NCBI GenBank assembly: GCA_003567855.1
Contig: PWYM01000144.1
Location: 1 to 53,368, forward strand
DNA: 53,368 nt
DNA from: Gammaproteobacteria bacterium
GTDB lineage: Bacteria > Pseudomonadota > Gammaproteobacteria > Steroidobacterales > PWYM01
Direction: 5' to 3'
In this document: positions 8,844 to 17,109 of the stretch, piece after piece
Layout: each line of letters begins with the position of its first letter
Numbering within the stretch: the first letter of the stretch is position 1
Made by a program: the position numbers and the translations under genes
The notes under the pieces: model-generated
What the model was told of the DNA's origin: nothing
Databases searched by the model: none
The model's input: only the letters and a program-made list of their open reading frames with translations

Positions 8844-9888
8844 TCCGTTGTTCCAACGTTTCCCCGTCGACCGCCGCTACCGTCCCCCGCCGGGGCTCGG
8901 CAGCCCGCACCTGCAGTCGATGCTCGCCAGTTTCCGGCTGCGCCGCCCGCTCGTTGAGGGCCGGGCGCGCTCGTTGCTGGCGGGCAGCCAAAGCGTGCTG
9001 CTGGAGTGCGCGGACGGCGTGCGCCTGATGGGGGAATACACGCCGGGCGCCGGCCGCGGGCTCGTCGTCCTGATTCATGGCTGGGAGGGCAGCGCGTCGT
9101 CGTTGTACATCATCGGTGCCGGTGCCGAGCTGTTCGCCGAAGGCTATGACGTGTTCCGCCTGAACCTTCGCGATCACGGGCCCACGCATCATCTCAACGA
9201 GGGGCTGTTCCACTCGTGCCTGATCGACGAGGCGGTGGCAGCCGCCGCGGCGATCGAGGCGCGCTACGCACCGAAGGCGATGCACCTGGTCGGCTTTTCG
9301 CTCGGCGGCAATTTCGCGCTGCGCATCGCCGCGCGCGCACCGGCCGCCGGTATCGGGCTCGGGCGCGTGGTCGCGGTGTGCCCGGTACTCGACCCGGTGC
9401 GCACGATGCACCGGCTCGAAACCGGCTGGTTCGGGTATCGCCAGTACTTTCTCGCGAAGTGGCGACGCAGCCTGAAGCTGAAGCAGTCGCTTTTTCCGCA
9501 CCGCTACCGGTTCGGTGATCTGCGCGGGCTGGCGACGCTGACCGCGACCACCGAGTTTTTCGTCGAGCACTACACCGACTTCGCGCACATCGACGACTAC
9601 CTCAACGGTTACGCAATCACCGGTGATGCGCTCGCGGGGCTGGCCGTCCCGAGCCGGATCCTCTTTGCGCGCGACGACCCGGTGATCCCGGCCGAGGATC
9701 TGCTCGAGCTCGCATGCCCCGATGCGCTGGAGGTGGTGCTGACCGAGGCCGGCGGGCACTGCGGCTTTCTCGCTGACTGGCAGCTGCGCAGCTGGGTCAA
9801 CGGCGCGATCGCGGAGACCCTGGCGGAGCAGCCGTTCGGGGCGCCGGCCGCCAATGGGGGCGCGGCCGCAGCCGGCTACTTGTGGTAG
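8836..9888 (+). CDS. YheT-like alpha/beta hydrolase
   Basis: True start is ATG 8836, overlapping the preceding stop (ATGACTGA); this gives 350 residues. The N-terminus GLGSPHLQSMLASF is characteristic of the YheT/ABHD1-3-like family. The catalytic set is visible: oxyanion strand VVLIHGWEG, nucleophile elbow GFSLGGN, acid in FARDDPVIP and His in AGGHCGF. These proteins act as esterases or acyl hydrolases of unknown natural substrate. The overlap suggests translational coupling to the membrane response regulator. The 3' end runs 13 bp into the convergent DUF2845 gene. Confidence 0.9.
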   Translation: MTDPLFQRFPVDRRYRPPPGLGSPHLQSMLASFRLRRPLVEGRARSLLAGSQSVLLECADGVRLMGEYTPGAGRGLVVLIHGWEGSASSLYIIGAGAELFAEGYDVFRLNLRDHGPTHHLNEGLFHSCLIDEAVAAAAAIEARYAPKAMHLVGFSLGGNFALRIAARAPAAGIGLGRVVAVCPVLDPVRTMHRLETGWFGYRQYFLAKWRRSLKLKQSLFPHRYRFGDLRGLATLTATTEFFVEHYTDFAHIDDYLNGYAITGDALAGLAVPSRILFARDDPVIPAEDLLELACPDALEVVLTEAGGHCGFLADWQLRSWVNGAIAETLAEQPFGAPAANGGAAAAGYLW

Positions 9889-9891
9889 CCG
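9873..9891. terminator. Hairpin containing both convergent stop codons
   Basis: CGGCTAC (9873-9879) and GTAGCCG (9885-9891) form a perfect 7-bp stem with a 5-base loop. The left arm contains the minus-strand stop (CTA at 9876-9878), and the right arm contains the plus-strand stop (TAG at 9886-9888). No T-run follows. Confidence 0.5.
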
Positions 9892-10226
9892 TATCCCAGT
9901 CGCTCTATCCTCACCAGTCGGCCGTTCTCGAAGCGCAGTTCGCGCATCAGCCGGCGCGGGCCGAAGTTGTACAGCCAGGTCTCGATCGTCACTTCCTCGA
10001 GATTGACCGCTGGACCGGACACGAGCCGGCCTTCGATCAGGCGTACCGCGGGAGCGCGGCGCACCGCCACGCGCCTTTCGATACTGGTCGGCTCACCGCA
10101 GTGGGAGAGCACCCGTCCCTTCGGGTCACCGTCGGAGATCAGGCGGCCATCACAGCGCAGCGCCTGCGCCGGTGCGGCCACGAGCGCGAACAACAGCGTG
10201 AACGCAACGCAGCAGGTGACACGCAT
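9876..10226 (-). CDS. Secreted DUF2845 protein
   Basis: The track ORF starts too far upstream; the likely start is ATG 10226, giving 116 residues with a clean signal peptide ending at AQA. The mature part begins LRCDGRLISDGDPKGRVLSHCGEP, the two-Cys signature of DUF2845, followed by VNLEEVTIETWLYNFGPRRLMRELRFENGRLVRIE, which reads like a small beta fold. Proteins of this family are small periplasmic proteins without known function. It follows the 265-aa secreted gene by 20 bp on the same strand, so the two probably form an operon. Confidence 0.83.
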   Translation of the reverse strand: MRVTCCVAFTLLFALVAAPAQALRCDGRLISDGDPKGRVLSHCGEPTSIERRVAVRRAPAVRLIEGRLVSGPAVNLEEVTIETWLYNFGPRRLMRELRFENGRLVRIERLGYGYHK

Positions 10227-10246
10227 TACCGCAGCCTCCGGCCCGC

Positions 10247-11044
10247 TCAGCGCATGCCCATTTCCATCGACCGATAGCCGCGCGGCACTTCGAAATAACC
10301 GGGGTCGACCGTGGTGCGCTCGATGCGCAGCAGTTCGGTTTCGATCGCATCTTCCTCGTCGTCGCGCTGCTCGAACGAACGTATGGGCAGGCCCGACAGG
10401 TCGGTGAGCGGCAGGATCGGGTTGGCCGGCAATATCATCGGCACCCGTCCGGCCATCTGTGACAGCAGTTCCTCGTAGAACTCGCCCATCGCCGACATCA
10501 TCGCGAGCATGTCCTCGCCGCCGGGGACGTCGGTATGGGCCGCGACGCATGCCCGGCCGATGGTGCGATCTTCCTCGAGGATGTCGTACCAGCGGCAGTC
10601 GATGCCGGCCGCGGAACCGCGTTCGTCGGTTTCGCTGAAGGTGCGCTCGGGCGGCGCTTCGGTGGTGTCGCCGAACATCGAACCCATCTGCTGTTCGATC
10701 ATCTCGCGCTGCTGCGGCGGCATCTGGTCGAGCTGGGCGCGCATTTCCTGCATCGCGCGATCGATCTCGTCGACCATCACCGAGACGTTGTCGCGGTTGA
10801 GTTCGAGGTAGGCGCGATCATCGTGATCGATGGTGATCAGAGAGCCGCTTTCGCGCACGAAGATCATCGTGACCTGGCCGTCTTCGTTCATCGACGCGAG
10901 GCGACCTTCGGAGACCATCATGCGGATTTCCTCGATGTCGTCACCGTGGCGCTCCTCGAGCGTGAGCACGACGTCGTCGGCGAGGGCCGGGGCGGTCGAC
11001 GCCAGGAACAGCAGCACGGCGGAGAGGGTTATCGTTCTCATCAT
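10247..11044 (-). CDS. Secreted protein of unknown function (DUF4412-like)
   Basis: A 265-residue protein with signal peptide (cleavage after APALA). The mature N-terminal half is a series of short beta strands (VVLTLEERHG, VTMIFVRESGSLITIDHDDRAYLEL), followed by a Met/Gln/Glu-rich helical stretch, a segment with two Cys (GIDCRWYDIL, IGRACVAAH) and the closing VDPGYFEVPRGYRSM. The last motif and overall order resemble DUF4412-type periplasmic proteins, but the match is by eye only. It probably leads an operon with the DUF2845 gene. No enzymatic residues are evident. Confidence 0.7.
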   Translation of the reverse strand: MMRTITLSAVLLFLASTAPALADDVVLTLEERHGDDIEEIRMMVSEGRLASMNEDGQVTMIFVRESGSLITIDHDDRAYLELNRDNVSVMVDEIDRAMQEMRAQLDQMPPQQREMIEQQMGSMFGDTTEAPPERTFSETDERGSAAGIDCRWYDILEEDRTIGRACVAAHTDVPGGEDMLAMMSAMGEFYEELLSQMAGRVPMILPANPILPLTDLSGLPIRSFEQRDDEEDAIETELLRIERTTVDPGYFEVPRGYRSMEMGMR

Positions 11045-11187
11045 GGAATCCTCTGCAGGGTCTGGAGGGCAGGACCCGATGGCCCGCGTTCAGGTCATCA
11101 GGATACCAGACGCCCGCGGCGCCTTGACCGGCCGTCGGGCGCGGGCAAGACTCCATGACGGCATAGGGATGTGTAAGGGGTGAGGGC

Positions 11188-11463
11188 ATGGATGGCGCCG
11201 CACAGCACCTCGAAGACCCGCCACCGCCCGGCGTCGGCGCGCCGCCGCCGGCGTGGCTGGCATGGACGCGGACACTGCTCGCGGCGGGCGTCGCGCGCAA
11301 TGCCGACGGGCCGTACACCGGACAGCTCGCGACGGTCGACGCGGCGGGTGCGCCAACGGTTCGCACCCAGATCAATGTGCTGCGGCTGTCAGCCGACGGG
11401 CACCGGCGGCTGCGCTTTGCATTCGACGGCGAAGGCTTCCAGGGTACGTGGGTGCTGCCGTGA
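11188..11463 (+). CDS. Small PNPOx-like split-barrel protein
   Basis: A 91-residue product with a Pro-rich N-terminus, then WTRTLLAAGVARNADGPYTGQLATVDAAGAPTVRT and LRFAFDGEGFQGTWVLP. This resembles the first half of pyridoxamine-phosphate-oxidase-like FMN-binding split barrels (Alr4036 type: LATVD..G.P.VRT). A good ribosome site (GGGGTGAGGG) precedes ATG 11188. The stop overlaps the GTG start of the photolyase fusion (GTGA), implying coupling. It is about half the usual domain length, so it may be a minimal barrel or a truncated relic. Binding of FMN is not established; the neighbour is a double flavoprotein. Confidence 0.6.
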   Translation: MDGAAQHLEDPPPPGVGAPPPAWLAWTRTLLAAGVARNADGPYTGQLATVDAAGAPTVRTQINVLRLSADGHRRLRFAFDGEGFQGTWVLP

Positions 11464-13871
11464 GCGGGCACGCCGACATCGGGCCGCTGCCCCCGCACCT
11501 CGCCGTGCGTTGTGACGTGCTGCGCTCGGCGCCGCCATACGCCGGGGGTTACGTCCTGTGGTGGGCGCATCATGCGCTGCGCGACCATGACAACGCGTGC
11601 CTGGACGCGGCGTTGTGGCTCGGGCAGCGGCTGGGTCTGCCGGTGCTCGCCTACGCGGGGCTGCACGGCGCACATCCCTATGCGAGTGACCGTCACCACG
11701 CTTTCATCCTCCAGGCGCTGGCCGACTGGCAGAGCGCGCTCGAGGCGCGCGGGGTGCACACGCGGGTGTCGTTGCCTGTCGGCGGCGCGCGCAGTCCCCT
11801 GCCGGCCCTGGCCGCCGATGCCGCAGCGGTGGTCGTCGAGCAGTTCCCGGTGCCGCCGATGGTGGCGTGGACCCGTCGTCTCGCGCATCAGGCGCGCGGG
11901 CCGGTGTGGGCAATGGATGCCCGCTGCATCGTGCCCGCGCCTGCGGTTGCGGGGCGGCACACGCGCGCGTACCGCTTTCGTGATGCGATCGCGGCGGCGT
12001 TCGATGCGGCGCTGGCCTCGCCGTGGCCCGCGTGCGAGGACGAGCCGCGCCCGCACGCGTTGCCAGCGCTGCCGGGAGCGGGCTGGGTACGCCCGGCCGA
12101 CACCGATCTGGCGGCGCTGCTCGCGGCGATGCCCATCGATCACGCCGTGGGCCCCGTCGCCGATACGCCGGGCGGAATGGCGGCCGGCTATGCGCGCTGG
12201 CATGCGTTCCGTGACCAGGGCCTGGCGCGGTATCACCGGGACCGTAACGACCCGGTGCTGGCGCCGCCGCAGGGTGTCAGCCGACTGTCGCCGTACCTGC
12301 ACTACGGCTGCGTCTCGGCGCTCGCCATCGCGCGCGAGGCGCACGCGTTGGGCGGTCCGGGCGCGCGCAAGTTTCTCGACGAACTCGTCGTCTGGCGGGA
12401 ACTCGCCCACCATTTCTGCCGCCACGCGAAGTCGCTGCGCACGCTGGACGTGCTGCCGGACTGGGCGCGCGAAACCCTGCTTGCCCATGCCGACGACGCG
12501 CGCGAGCGCGAACCGGGCTGGGAGGCGCTCGCCCGGGCGCGCAGCGGCGATGCGCTGTGGGATCTCGCGCAGCGTTCGCTGCTCGTGCATGGCGAGCTGC
12601 ACAACAACATGCGCATGACCTGGGGCAAGGCGATCGTGCAGTGGACCGACGGGCCGGCGCAGGCGCTCGACTGGCTGCTTGATCTCAATCACCGCTATGC
12701 GCTCGACGGCTGCGATCCGAACTCGTGGGGCGGGCTGCTGTGGTGCCTGGGCCAGTTCGATCGGCCGTTCCCGCCCGAGCGCCCCGTACTCGGCACCGTG
12801 CGACCGCGGGATACCGCGACGCATCGTCGGCGCCTGACGCCCGAGCGATGGGCGCCGCGCATCGACAGACCGAACGGGGCGCCGCTGCGGATCGCGGTGA
12901 TCGGCGCCGGCGCCGCCGGTGCGATGGCGGCCCGCACGCTCGCCGACCACGGCCACGCGGTCTGCGTGCTCGACAAGGGCCGTGGCCCCGGCGGCCGCAC
13001 CGCGACGCGGCGCGAAGGTGCGCTGCGCTTCGACCACGGTGCCCAGTACCTGACCTTCGATGACCCGCGGCTGGCACGGCTCGTCACGGCCTGGCGCGAG
13101 GCCGGCCTGCTGGAGCCGTGGCCGGCCGCCGGCAGCGACGGGCGCCGCGTGGTGCCGGTGCCCGCAATGAAGGCGCTCGTCTCGCACCTGCTCGCCGACA
13201 TCGACGACTGCCGCTTCGCGACCGAAATCGTCACTCTCGAGCGTCGCGATCGCCAGTGGGTGCTGCACACCGCTGACGGCGCGCTGGCGCCGGCGTTCGA
13301 CGTCGTACTCGTCACCGCGCCTGCGCCGCAGGCGGCCACGCTGCTCGAGGGTGCTTCGCCGGAGTTGTCCCTCGCAGCGGCAGGGGCGCAGGTCGCGCCG
13401 TGCTGGACGCTGATGATCGCGGACCCGACGCTCGCGCTCGCTGCGGGCGGCGACACCCATCGCGGCGCCAGTGGCGAGTCGATCGCCTGGGCCGCGCGCG
13501 ATGCCGGCAAGCCGGGACGCGACGCCGCCGGTGGCACCTGGGTCGTACAGGCGTCGGTGGACTGGAGCATGCGCTGGCTCGAGCTCGACCGCGATGCGGC
13601 CGGCGAAAAGCTCTGGGCCGAGGCCGCGCCGCTGTTCGGGGTCGCCGCCGACGCGCCGCCGCCCGGCTTTCTGCGGGCGCATCGCTGGCGTTACGCGCGC
13701 GTGATTCGGGCACTGGACCGCGAGGCGTTGTGGGATGACGCCCGTGCGGTCGGCGCCGGTGGTGACTGGTGCCTGGGGCCGCGGGTCGAGTGTGCGCTGC
13801 TGTCGGGGGCAGCACTCGCCGGCCGCGTTCTGTGCCATGCCGCGCTGGCGGCTGCGAGGGTCGACGGCTGA
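11460..13871 (+). CDS. Class II CPD photolyase fused to renalase-like FAD oxidoreductase
   Basis: GTG 11460 overlaps the upstream stop by 4 bp; the product is 803 residues, against about 450-480 for a class II photolyase. Residues 1-470 are the photolyase: YVLWWAHHALRDHDNACLDAAL, SRLSPYLHYGCVS, FLDELVVWRELAHHFC, the helix around LLVHGELHNNMRMTWGK, and HRYALDGCDPNSWGGLLWC. From about residue 476 a second flavoprotein begins: LRIAVIGAGAAGAMAARTLADHG, LDKGRGPGGRTATRR and FDHGAQYLTFDD, typical of bacterial renalase/amine-oxidase-like proteins (COG3380). The photolyase repairs cyclobutane pyrimidine dimers with light; the second domain may oxidise reduced nicotinamides or supply electrons, which is inference. 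No frameshift is visible at the junction. Confidence 0.9.
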   Translation: MSGHADIGPLPPHLAVRCDVLRSAPPYAGGYVLWWAHHALRDHDNACLDAALWLGQRLGLPVLAYAGLHGAHPYASDRHHAFILQALADWQSALEARGVHTRVSLPVGGARSPLPALAADAAAVVVEQFPVPPMVAWTRRLAHQARGPVWAMDARCIVPAPAVAGRHTRAYRFRDAIAAAFDAALASPWPACEDEPRPHALPALPGAGWVRPADTDLAALLAAMPIDHAVGPVADTPGGMAAGYARWHAFRDQGLARYHRDRNDPVLAPPQGVSRLSPYLHYGCVSALAIAREAHALGGPGARKFLDELVVWRELAHHFCRHAKSLRTLDVLPDWARETLLAHADDAREREPGWEALARARSGDALWDLAQRSLLVHGELHNNMRMTWGKAIVQWTDGPAQALDWLLDLNHRYALDGCDPNSWGGLLWCLGQFDRPFPPERPVLGTVRPRDTATHRRRLTPERWAPRIDRPNGAPLRIAVIGAGAAGAMAARTLADHGHAVCVLDKGRGPGGRTATRREGALRFDHGAQYLTFDDPRLARLVTAWREAGLLEPWPAAGSDGRRVVPVPAMKALVSHLLADIDDCRFATEIVTLERRDRQWVLHTADGALAPAFDVVLVTAPAPQAATLLEGASPELSLAAAGAQVAPCWTLMIADPTLALAAGGDTHRGASGESIAWAARDAGKPGRDAAGGTWVVQASVDWSMRWLELDRDAAGEKLWAEAAPLFGVAADAPPPGFLRAHRWRYARVIRALDREALWDDARAVGAGGDWCLGPRVECALLSGAALAGRVLCHAALAAARVDG

Positions 13872-13880
13872 CTCTATAAT
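13852..13880 (+). promoter_or_regulatory. Possible sigma70 promoter of gshA
   Basis: A perfect TATAAT (13875-13880) lies directly after the photolyase-fusion stop. The hexamer 17 bases upstream is CTGCGA, a weak -35 match (3 of 6). It would give a leader of roughly 140 bases before the gshA ATG. Confidence 0.35.
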
Positions 13881-14025
13881 GCGCGCACCGCGGACGCGCT
13901 GGTCGTCGCGGTACGCGACCATTCACGCTGCACGGACGCATCGAGCATGCCCCATCCCCGCGACCCCGGCCGCCCCGGCTCGCCCGCACTGCCCGGCACA
14001 CCTGCGCCGGCCAGGCTGCGCTGAT

Positions 14026-15603
14026 ATGCTGGAACTCGCGCGACGGCGGCTCGAGCGGCTCGGCGCCGCCGCGCAGGGTGTGATCGCCGGCGGGCTGCGC
14101 GGCGTCGAGAAGGAGGCGCTGCGCATCGCGCCCGATGGTCGGCTCGCGGCGACGCCGCATCCGCGCGCGCTCGGGTCCGCGCTGACCCACGCGTACATCA
14201 CCACCGACTACTCCGAGGCGTTGCTGGAATTCGTGACGCCACCGATGCCGAGCTCGGTCGAGGTTATCGACTTTCTTGCCGATCTGCACCGCTACACCGC
14301 CACGCGTATCGGCGACGAACTGCTGTGGGCGACGAGCATGCCGTGCATGCTCAGCGGCGATGACCATATCCCGCTCGCGCGGTACGGCGATTCGAACGTG
14401 GGCCGCATGAAGACCATCTACCGTCGTGGCCTCGGCTATCGTTACGGGCGCACGATGCAGACGATTTCCGGTGTGCATTTCAACTACTCGCTGCCGGAGT
14501 CTTTCTGGGCGGTTTACCAGGCCGTGGAAGGCCATGCCGGGGGTATGGAGGCGTTGCGCTCGGAGGCCTACATGGCACTGGTGCGAAACTTCCACCGCCT
14601 GGGCTGGCTGGTGCTTTACCTGTTCGGCGCATCGCCTGCCGTCTGCCGATCGTTCTTCGCGGGTCGCGAGTCGGGCCTCCAGGCCTTCGACAGCGGCACC
14701 GTCTACACGCCGTATGCAACCTCGCTGCGCATGAGCGACCTCGGCTACAAGAACCGTGACCAGGCGCGGCTGCGCATCCCGCTGAACAGTCTTGAGGAAT
14801 ACATCGATGGCCTCACGCACGCCATCGCGACGCCGAACCCGGCCTACGAGCGCATCGGCGTCGAGGTCGACGGCGAGTGGCGCCAGCTTTCGACGAGCTG
14901 GCTGCAGATCGAAAACGAGTACTACAGCGTGATCCGTCCCAAGCGCGTGGCGCGTTCGGGCGAGCGCCCGACGCAGGCGCTGAAGCGCTGCGGCGTGCAG
15001 TACGTGGAGGTGCGCGCGCTCGATGTGAACGCCTTCGAACCTGTAGGTGTCAGCGCCTGCCAGTTGCGTTTTCTCGAGGCGCTGCTGCTGCACTGCATGC
15101 TCAGCGAGTCACCGCCGATTCACGACAGCGAGTACGACGCCATTGAGCGCAACCAGCGGCGCGTGGCATGGGAAGGCCGCCGGCCGGGTTTCATGCTCGA
15201 GCGTGGTGGCGGGGAGGTCGCGCTGGCGGAATGGGCCAGCGAGGTGCTCGACCACGTCGCCGAAGTTGCCGAGCTGTTAGACGCGCCCGGCGACGGCAGT
15301 TACACGCGTGCGGTCGCCGCGCAGCGCGCGGTGCTCGAGGACCCGGCGCGCCTGCCCTCGGCGCGCCTGCTCGCCGAGATGGCCGCCCACGACGAGTCGT
15401 TTTTCCAGCTCGCGCGGCGGCTGTCTGCCGATCACGCCTCGGCGCTGCTGGCCGATGCCGCCGATCCGGCACGCGAAGGCTGTTTTACCGCCGAGGCCGA
15501 ATCGTCGCTGGAACGCCAGCGGGCGCTAGAGGCGGCTGAGCGCATCGACTTCAGAACGCACCTCGCCAACTATTACGCCGGAGTCGACACCGTCGGCGGC
15601 TGA
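14026..15603 (+). CDS. gshA: Glutamate-cysteine ligase
   Basis: First step of glutathione synthesis: ATP-dependent joining of glutamate gamma-carboxyl to cysteine, in the cytoplasm. From ATG 14026 the product has 525 residues, near the 518 of E. coli GshA; the longer track ORF includes upstream non-coding sequence. Conserved blocks: GGLRGVEKEALRI, YITTDYSEALLEFVTPP, MKTIYRRGLGYRYGRTMQTISGVHFNYS, MSDLGYKN, LQIENEYYSVIRPKR and YVEVRALDVNAFEPVG. These belong to the gammaproteobacterial (type 1) family. gshB is not in the window. It lies 86 bp upstream of two unknown membrane-anchored proteins on the same strand. Confidence 0.96.
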   Translation: MLELARRRLERLGAAAQGVIAGGLRGVEKEALRIAPDGRLAATPHPRALGSALTHAYITTDYSEALLEFVTPPMPSSVEVIDFLADLHRYTATRIGDELLWATSMPCMLSGDDHIPLARYGDSNVGRMKTIYRRGLGYRYGRTMQTISGVHFNYSLPESFWAVYQAVEGHAGGMEALRSEAYMALVRNFHRLGWLVLYLFGASPAVCRSFFAGRESGLQAFDSGTVYTPYATSLRMSDLGYKNRDQARLRIPLNSLEEYIDGLTHAIATPNPAYERIGVEVDGEWRQLSTSWLQIENEYYSVIRPKRVARSGERPTQALKRCGVQYVEVRALDVNAFEPVGVSACQLRFLEALLLHCMLSESPPIHDSEYDAIERNQRRVAWEGRRPGFMLERGGGEVALAEWASEVLDHVAEVAELLDAPGDGSYTRAVAAQRAVLEDPARLPSARLLAEMAAHDESFFQLARRLSADHASALLADAADPAREGCFTAEAESSLERQRALEAAERIDFRTHLANYYAGVDTVGG

Positions 15604-15688
15604 AATGTGAGCTGCATCGGGCCGGCACCGCGCGGTGCGTGGCACCATGTCGACGCTTGTTCACCGTTCGAGGTCGACGATACACACC

Positions 15689-16360
15689 ATGGCGAAGCGC
15701 CGTTTCAGGGTCTACAGGTGGCTGTTCACGATCGGTCTGCTCGGCGGCGCCGCGGCGACGCTGTGGCTCGCGACGAACTGGTCGTGGGTCGAACACCCGC
15801 GTGTGCGCGCCCATATCGACGTGCGCCAGAACGGGGGCGCCGAGGAGCACTTCGTGATCCGCCTGCCGCGCGACCGCATCGTCGACGGTGGGCGCGAAGG
15901 TAGCTTGCCGGCGGCGTACCCGGCGGGCGTATCGCTGCCCGCAGCGGTGCAGGATGCCGGTCACGTGGAGCAGTTCAAGCTGCGTGATCGCGAGGGCGAG
16001 GTCGTCGGCGTGGCGGTCCGGCACGCGCTGCGCGACGGTGACGCCGAGGATGCCGGCTGGATCCTGTTCCTGCCCGCCCGTGGCGCGCTGATGCTGCAGC
16101 ACGCCGAAGGCGGTGGCGGACTCGCCGGCGCGCTGTCGCGGGCGGGTCTGCGCCCGGGCAATGCGTGGACCGGCAACCTGGAGCTGCAGCGCACCGCCGG
16201 CCCGGTCGACGGCGGTCGCGGTCGCGTCGTAGGCGGCACGCGGGAGTTCTCGCGTCACAGCGGCAGTTACGCCGAACGCTGGCGGCTCACCGGCATGGAC
16301 GAACAGGGCGTGCTGCGCGGCACGATCGAGCTGGAGACGCTGACGGTGATCGGACGATGA
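15689..16360 (+). CDS. Membrane-anchored protein of unknown function, paralogue 1
   Basis: Start chosen at ATG 15689 (MAKRRFRVYRW), just before the hydrophobic helix; ATG 15635 or 15647 are alternatives and no strong ribosome site decides. About 223 residues: a short basic cytoplasmic tip, one TM helix (LFTIGLLGGAAATLWLA), then an extracytoplasmic beta-rich domain. The C-terminal half (DAGWILFLPARGALMLQ, later W.G.LELQRTAGPVDGG) is similar in order and spacing to the next gene, so the two look like a tandem duplication. The stop overlaps the next start (ATGA). I recognise no family. A GC-rich palindrome (GCACCGCGCGGTGC, 15625-15638) lies between gshA and this gene. Confidence 0.7.
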   Translation: MAKRRFRVYRWLFTIGLLGGAAATLWLATNWSWVEHPRVRAHIDVRQNGGAEEHFVIRLPRDRIVDGGREGSLPAAYPAGVSLPAAVQDAGHVEQFKLRDREGEVVGVAVRHALRDGDAEDAGWILFLPARGALMLQHAEGGGGLAGALSRAGLRPGNAWTGNLELQRTAGPVDGGRGRVVGGTREFSRHSGSYAERWRLTGMDEQGVLRGTIELETLTVIGR

Positions 16361-17094
16361 AATACCTCCTGACGCTGCTGCTCGGCATGCTCGCGGGCGC
16401 GGTGCTCGCGGTCGCCGTGATCTGGTTCAATCCGTTCGTCGGGGAACGTGGTGCGCCGGTGACGCCCGAGGGCGCGGTCACCGACCGCTGGCATTTCGAC
16501 CTCGACGCCGGGGCGACGCCGGTGATCGCGCACAGCGGCGAGCGCCGCCTCGTGCGTCGTCCGGAGGCGGTGTCCGAGTTGTGGGAGACACCGATCCGCG
16601 GCGTCACCAGCGGCGTGATCGTGATGCGCGGCGAAGACGATGTGATCGCCGGCGTCGCGAGCCGCGTCGGCGCGTGGAGTCGAGACGCCGATCCGCTGCG
16701 CTCTGGCGCGCTCTACGACTCGGTGTGGCTGCTGACGTTGCCGGGCCGGGGGCTCGCGTTCGTGACGCAGCGTGAGGATTACTGGTCGCTGCTGCGCGAG
16801 GTCGCCGTGCCGTCCGCGGTGCGCCGGGAGGCGTGGCAGGGCAGTTTCGAGACCTCACCGGCCGCGGGCCCGGCGTCCGGCGGCGCCGCGCGCGTGCACG
16901 GTGCGAGCGGCGCACTCGACGGCCTGCAGGGCAGCCTGGTCGCACGCTATGCGCTCGGCGCCTACGACCCGCGCGTAGGTCCGACCTCGATGACGGCCGA
17001 GCTGCTGGTGTCGCTGGCACCGTCCGAATCCGAATCCGAGCCCGAACCTGACGCAGAACCTGCGGGGTCAGACGACGCCCCCGTCGCCGACTGA
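16357..17094 (+). CDS. Membrane-anchored protein of unknown function, paralogue 2
   Basis: ATG 16357 overlaps the upstream stop by 4 bp. The 245-residue product starts with an N-terminal TM helix (MKYLLTLLLGMLAGAVLAVA), followed by a periplasmic domain with DSVWLLTLPGRGLAFVTQREDYWSLL and AWQGSFETSPAAGPASGG, aligning with the C-terminal half of the preceding protein. It ends in an acidic Ser/Glu/Pro-rich tail. No catalytic motif or known family is visible. The two proteins probably form a hetero-oligomer or act in one process at the membrane; nothing shows a link to glutathione beyond position. Confidence 0.72.
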   Translation: MKYLLTLLLGMLAGAVLAVAVIWFNPFVGERGAPVTPEGAVTDRWHFDLDAGATPVIAHSGERRLVRRPEAVSELWETPIRGVTSGVIVMRGEDDVIAGVASRVGAWSRDADPLRSGALYDSVWLLTLPGRGLAFVTQREDYWSLLREVAVPSAVRREAWQGSFETSPAAGPASGGAARVHGASGALDGLQGSLVARYALGAYDPRVGPTSMTAELLVSLAPSESESEPEPDAEPAGSDDAPVAD

Positions 17095-17109
17095 GCGCCC
17101 GGCTCAGTC
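17089..17109. terminator. Hairpin containing both convergent stop codons
   Basis: GACTGAGC (17089-17096) and GCTCAGTC (17102-17109) form a perfect 8-bp stem with loop GCCCG. The plus-strand stop (17092-17094) sits in one arm and the minus-strand stop (17104-17106) in the other. There is no T-run. Confidence 0.55.

Noticed and set aside
10941-13922. 993-codon minus-strand ORF
   Set aside because: Antisense to the photolyase fusion and a product of GC-rich codon bias; low-complexity Arg/Gly/Ala content and no domain, while the sense frame has clear motifs throughout.
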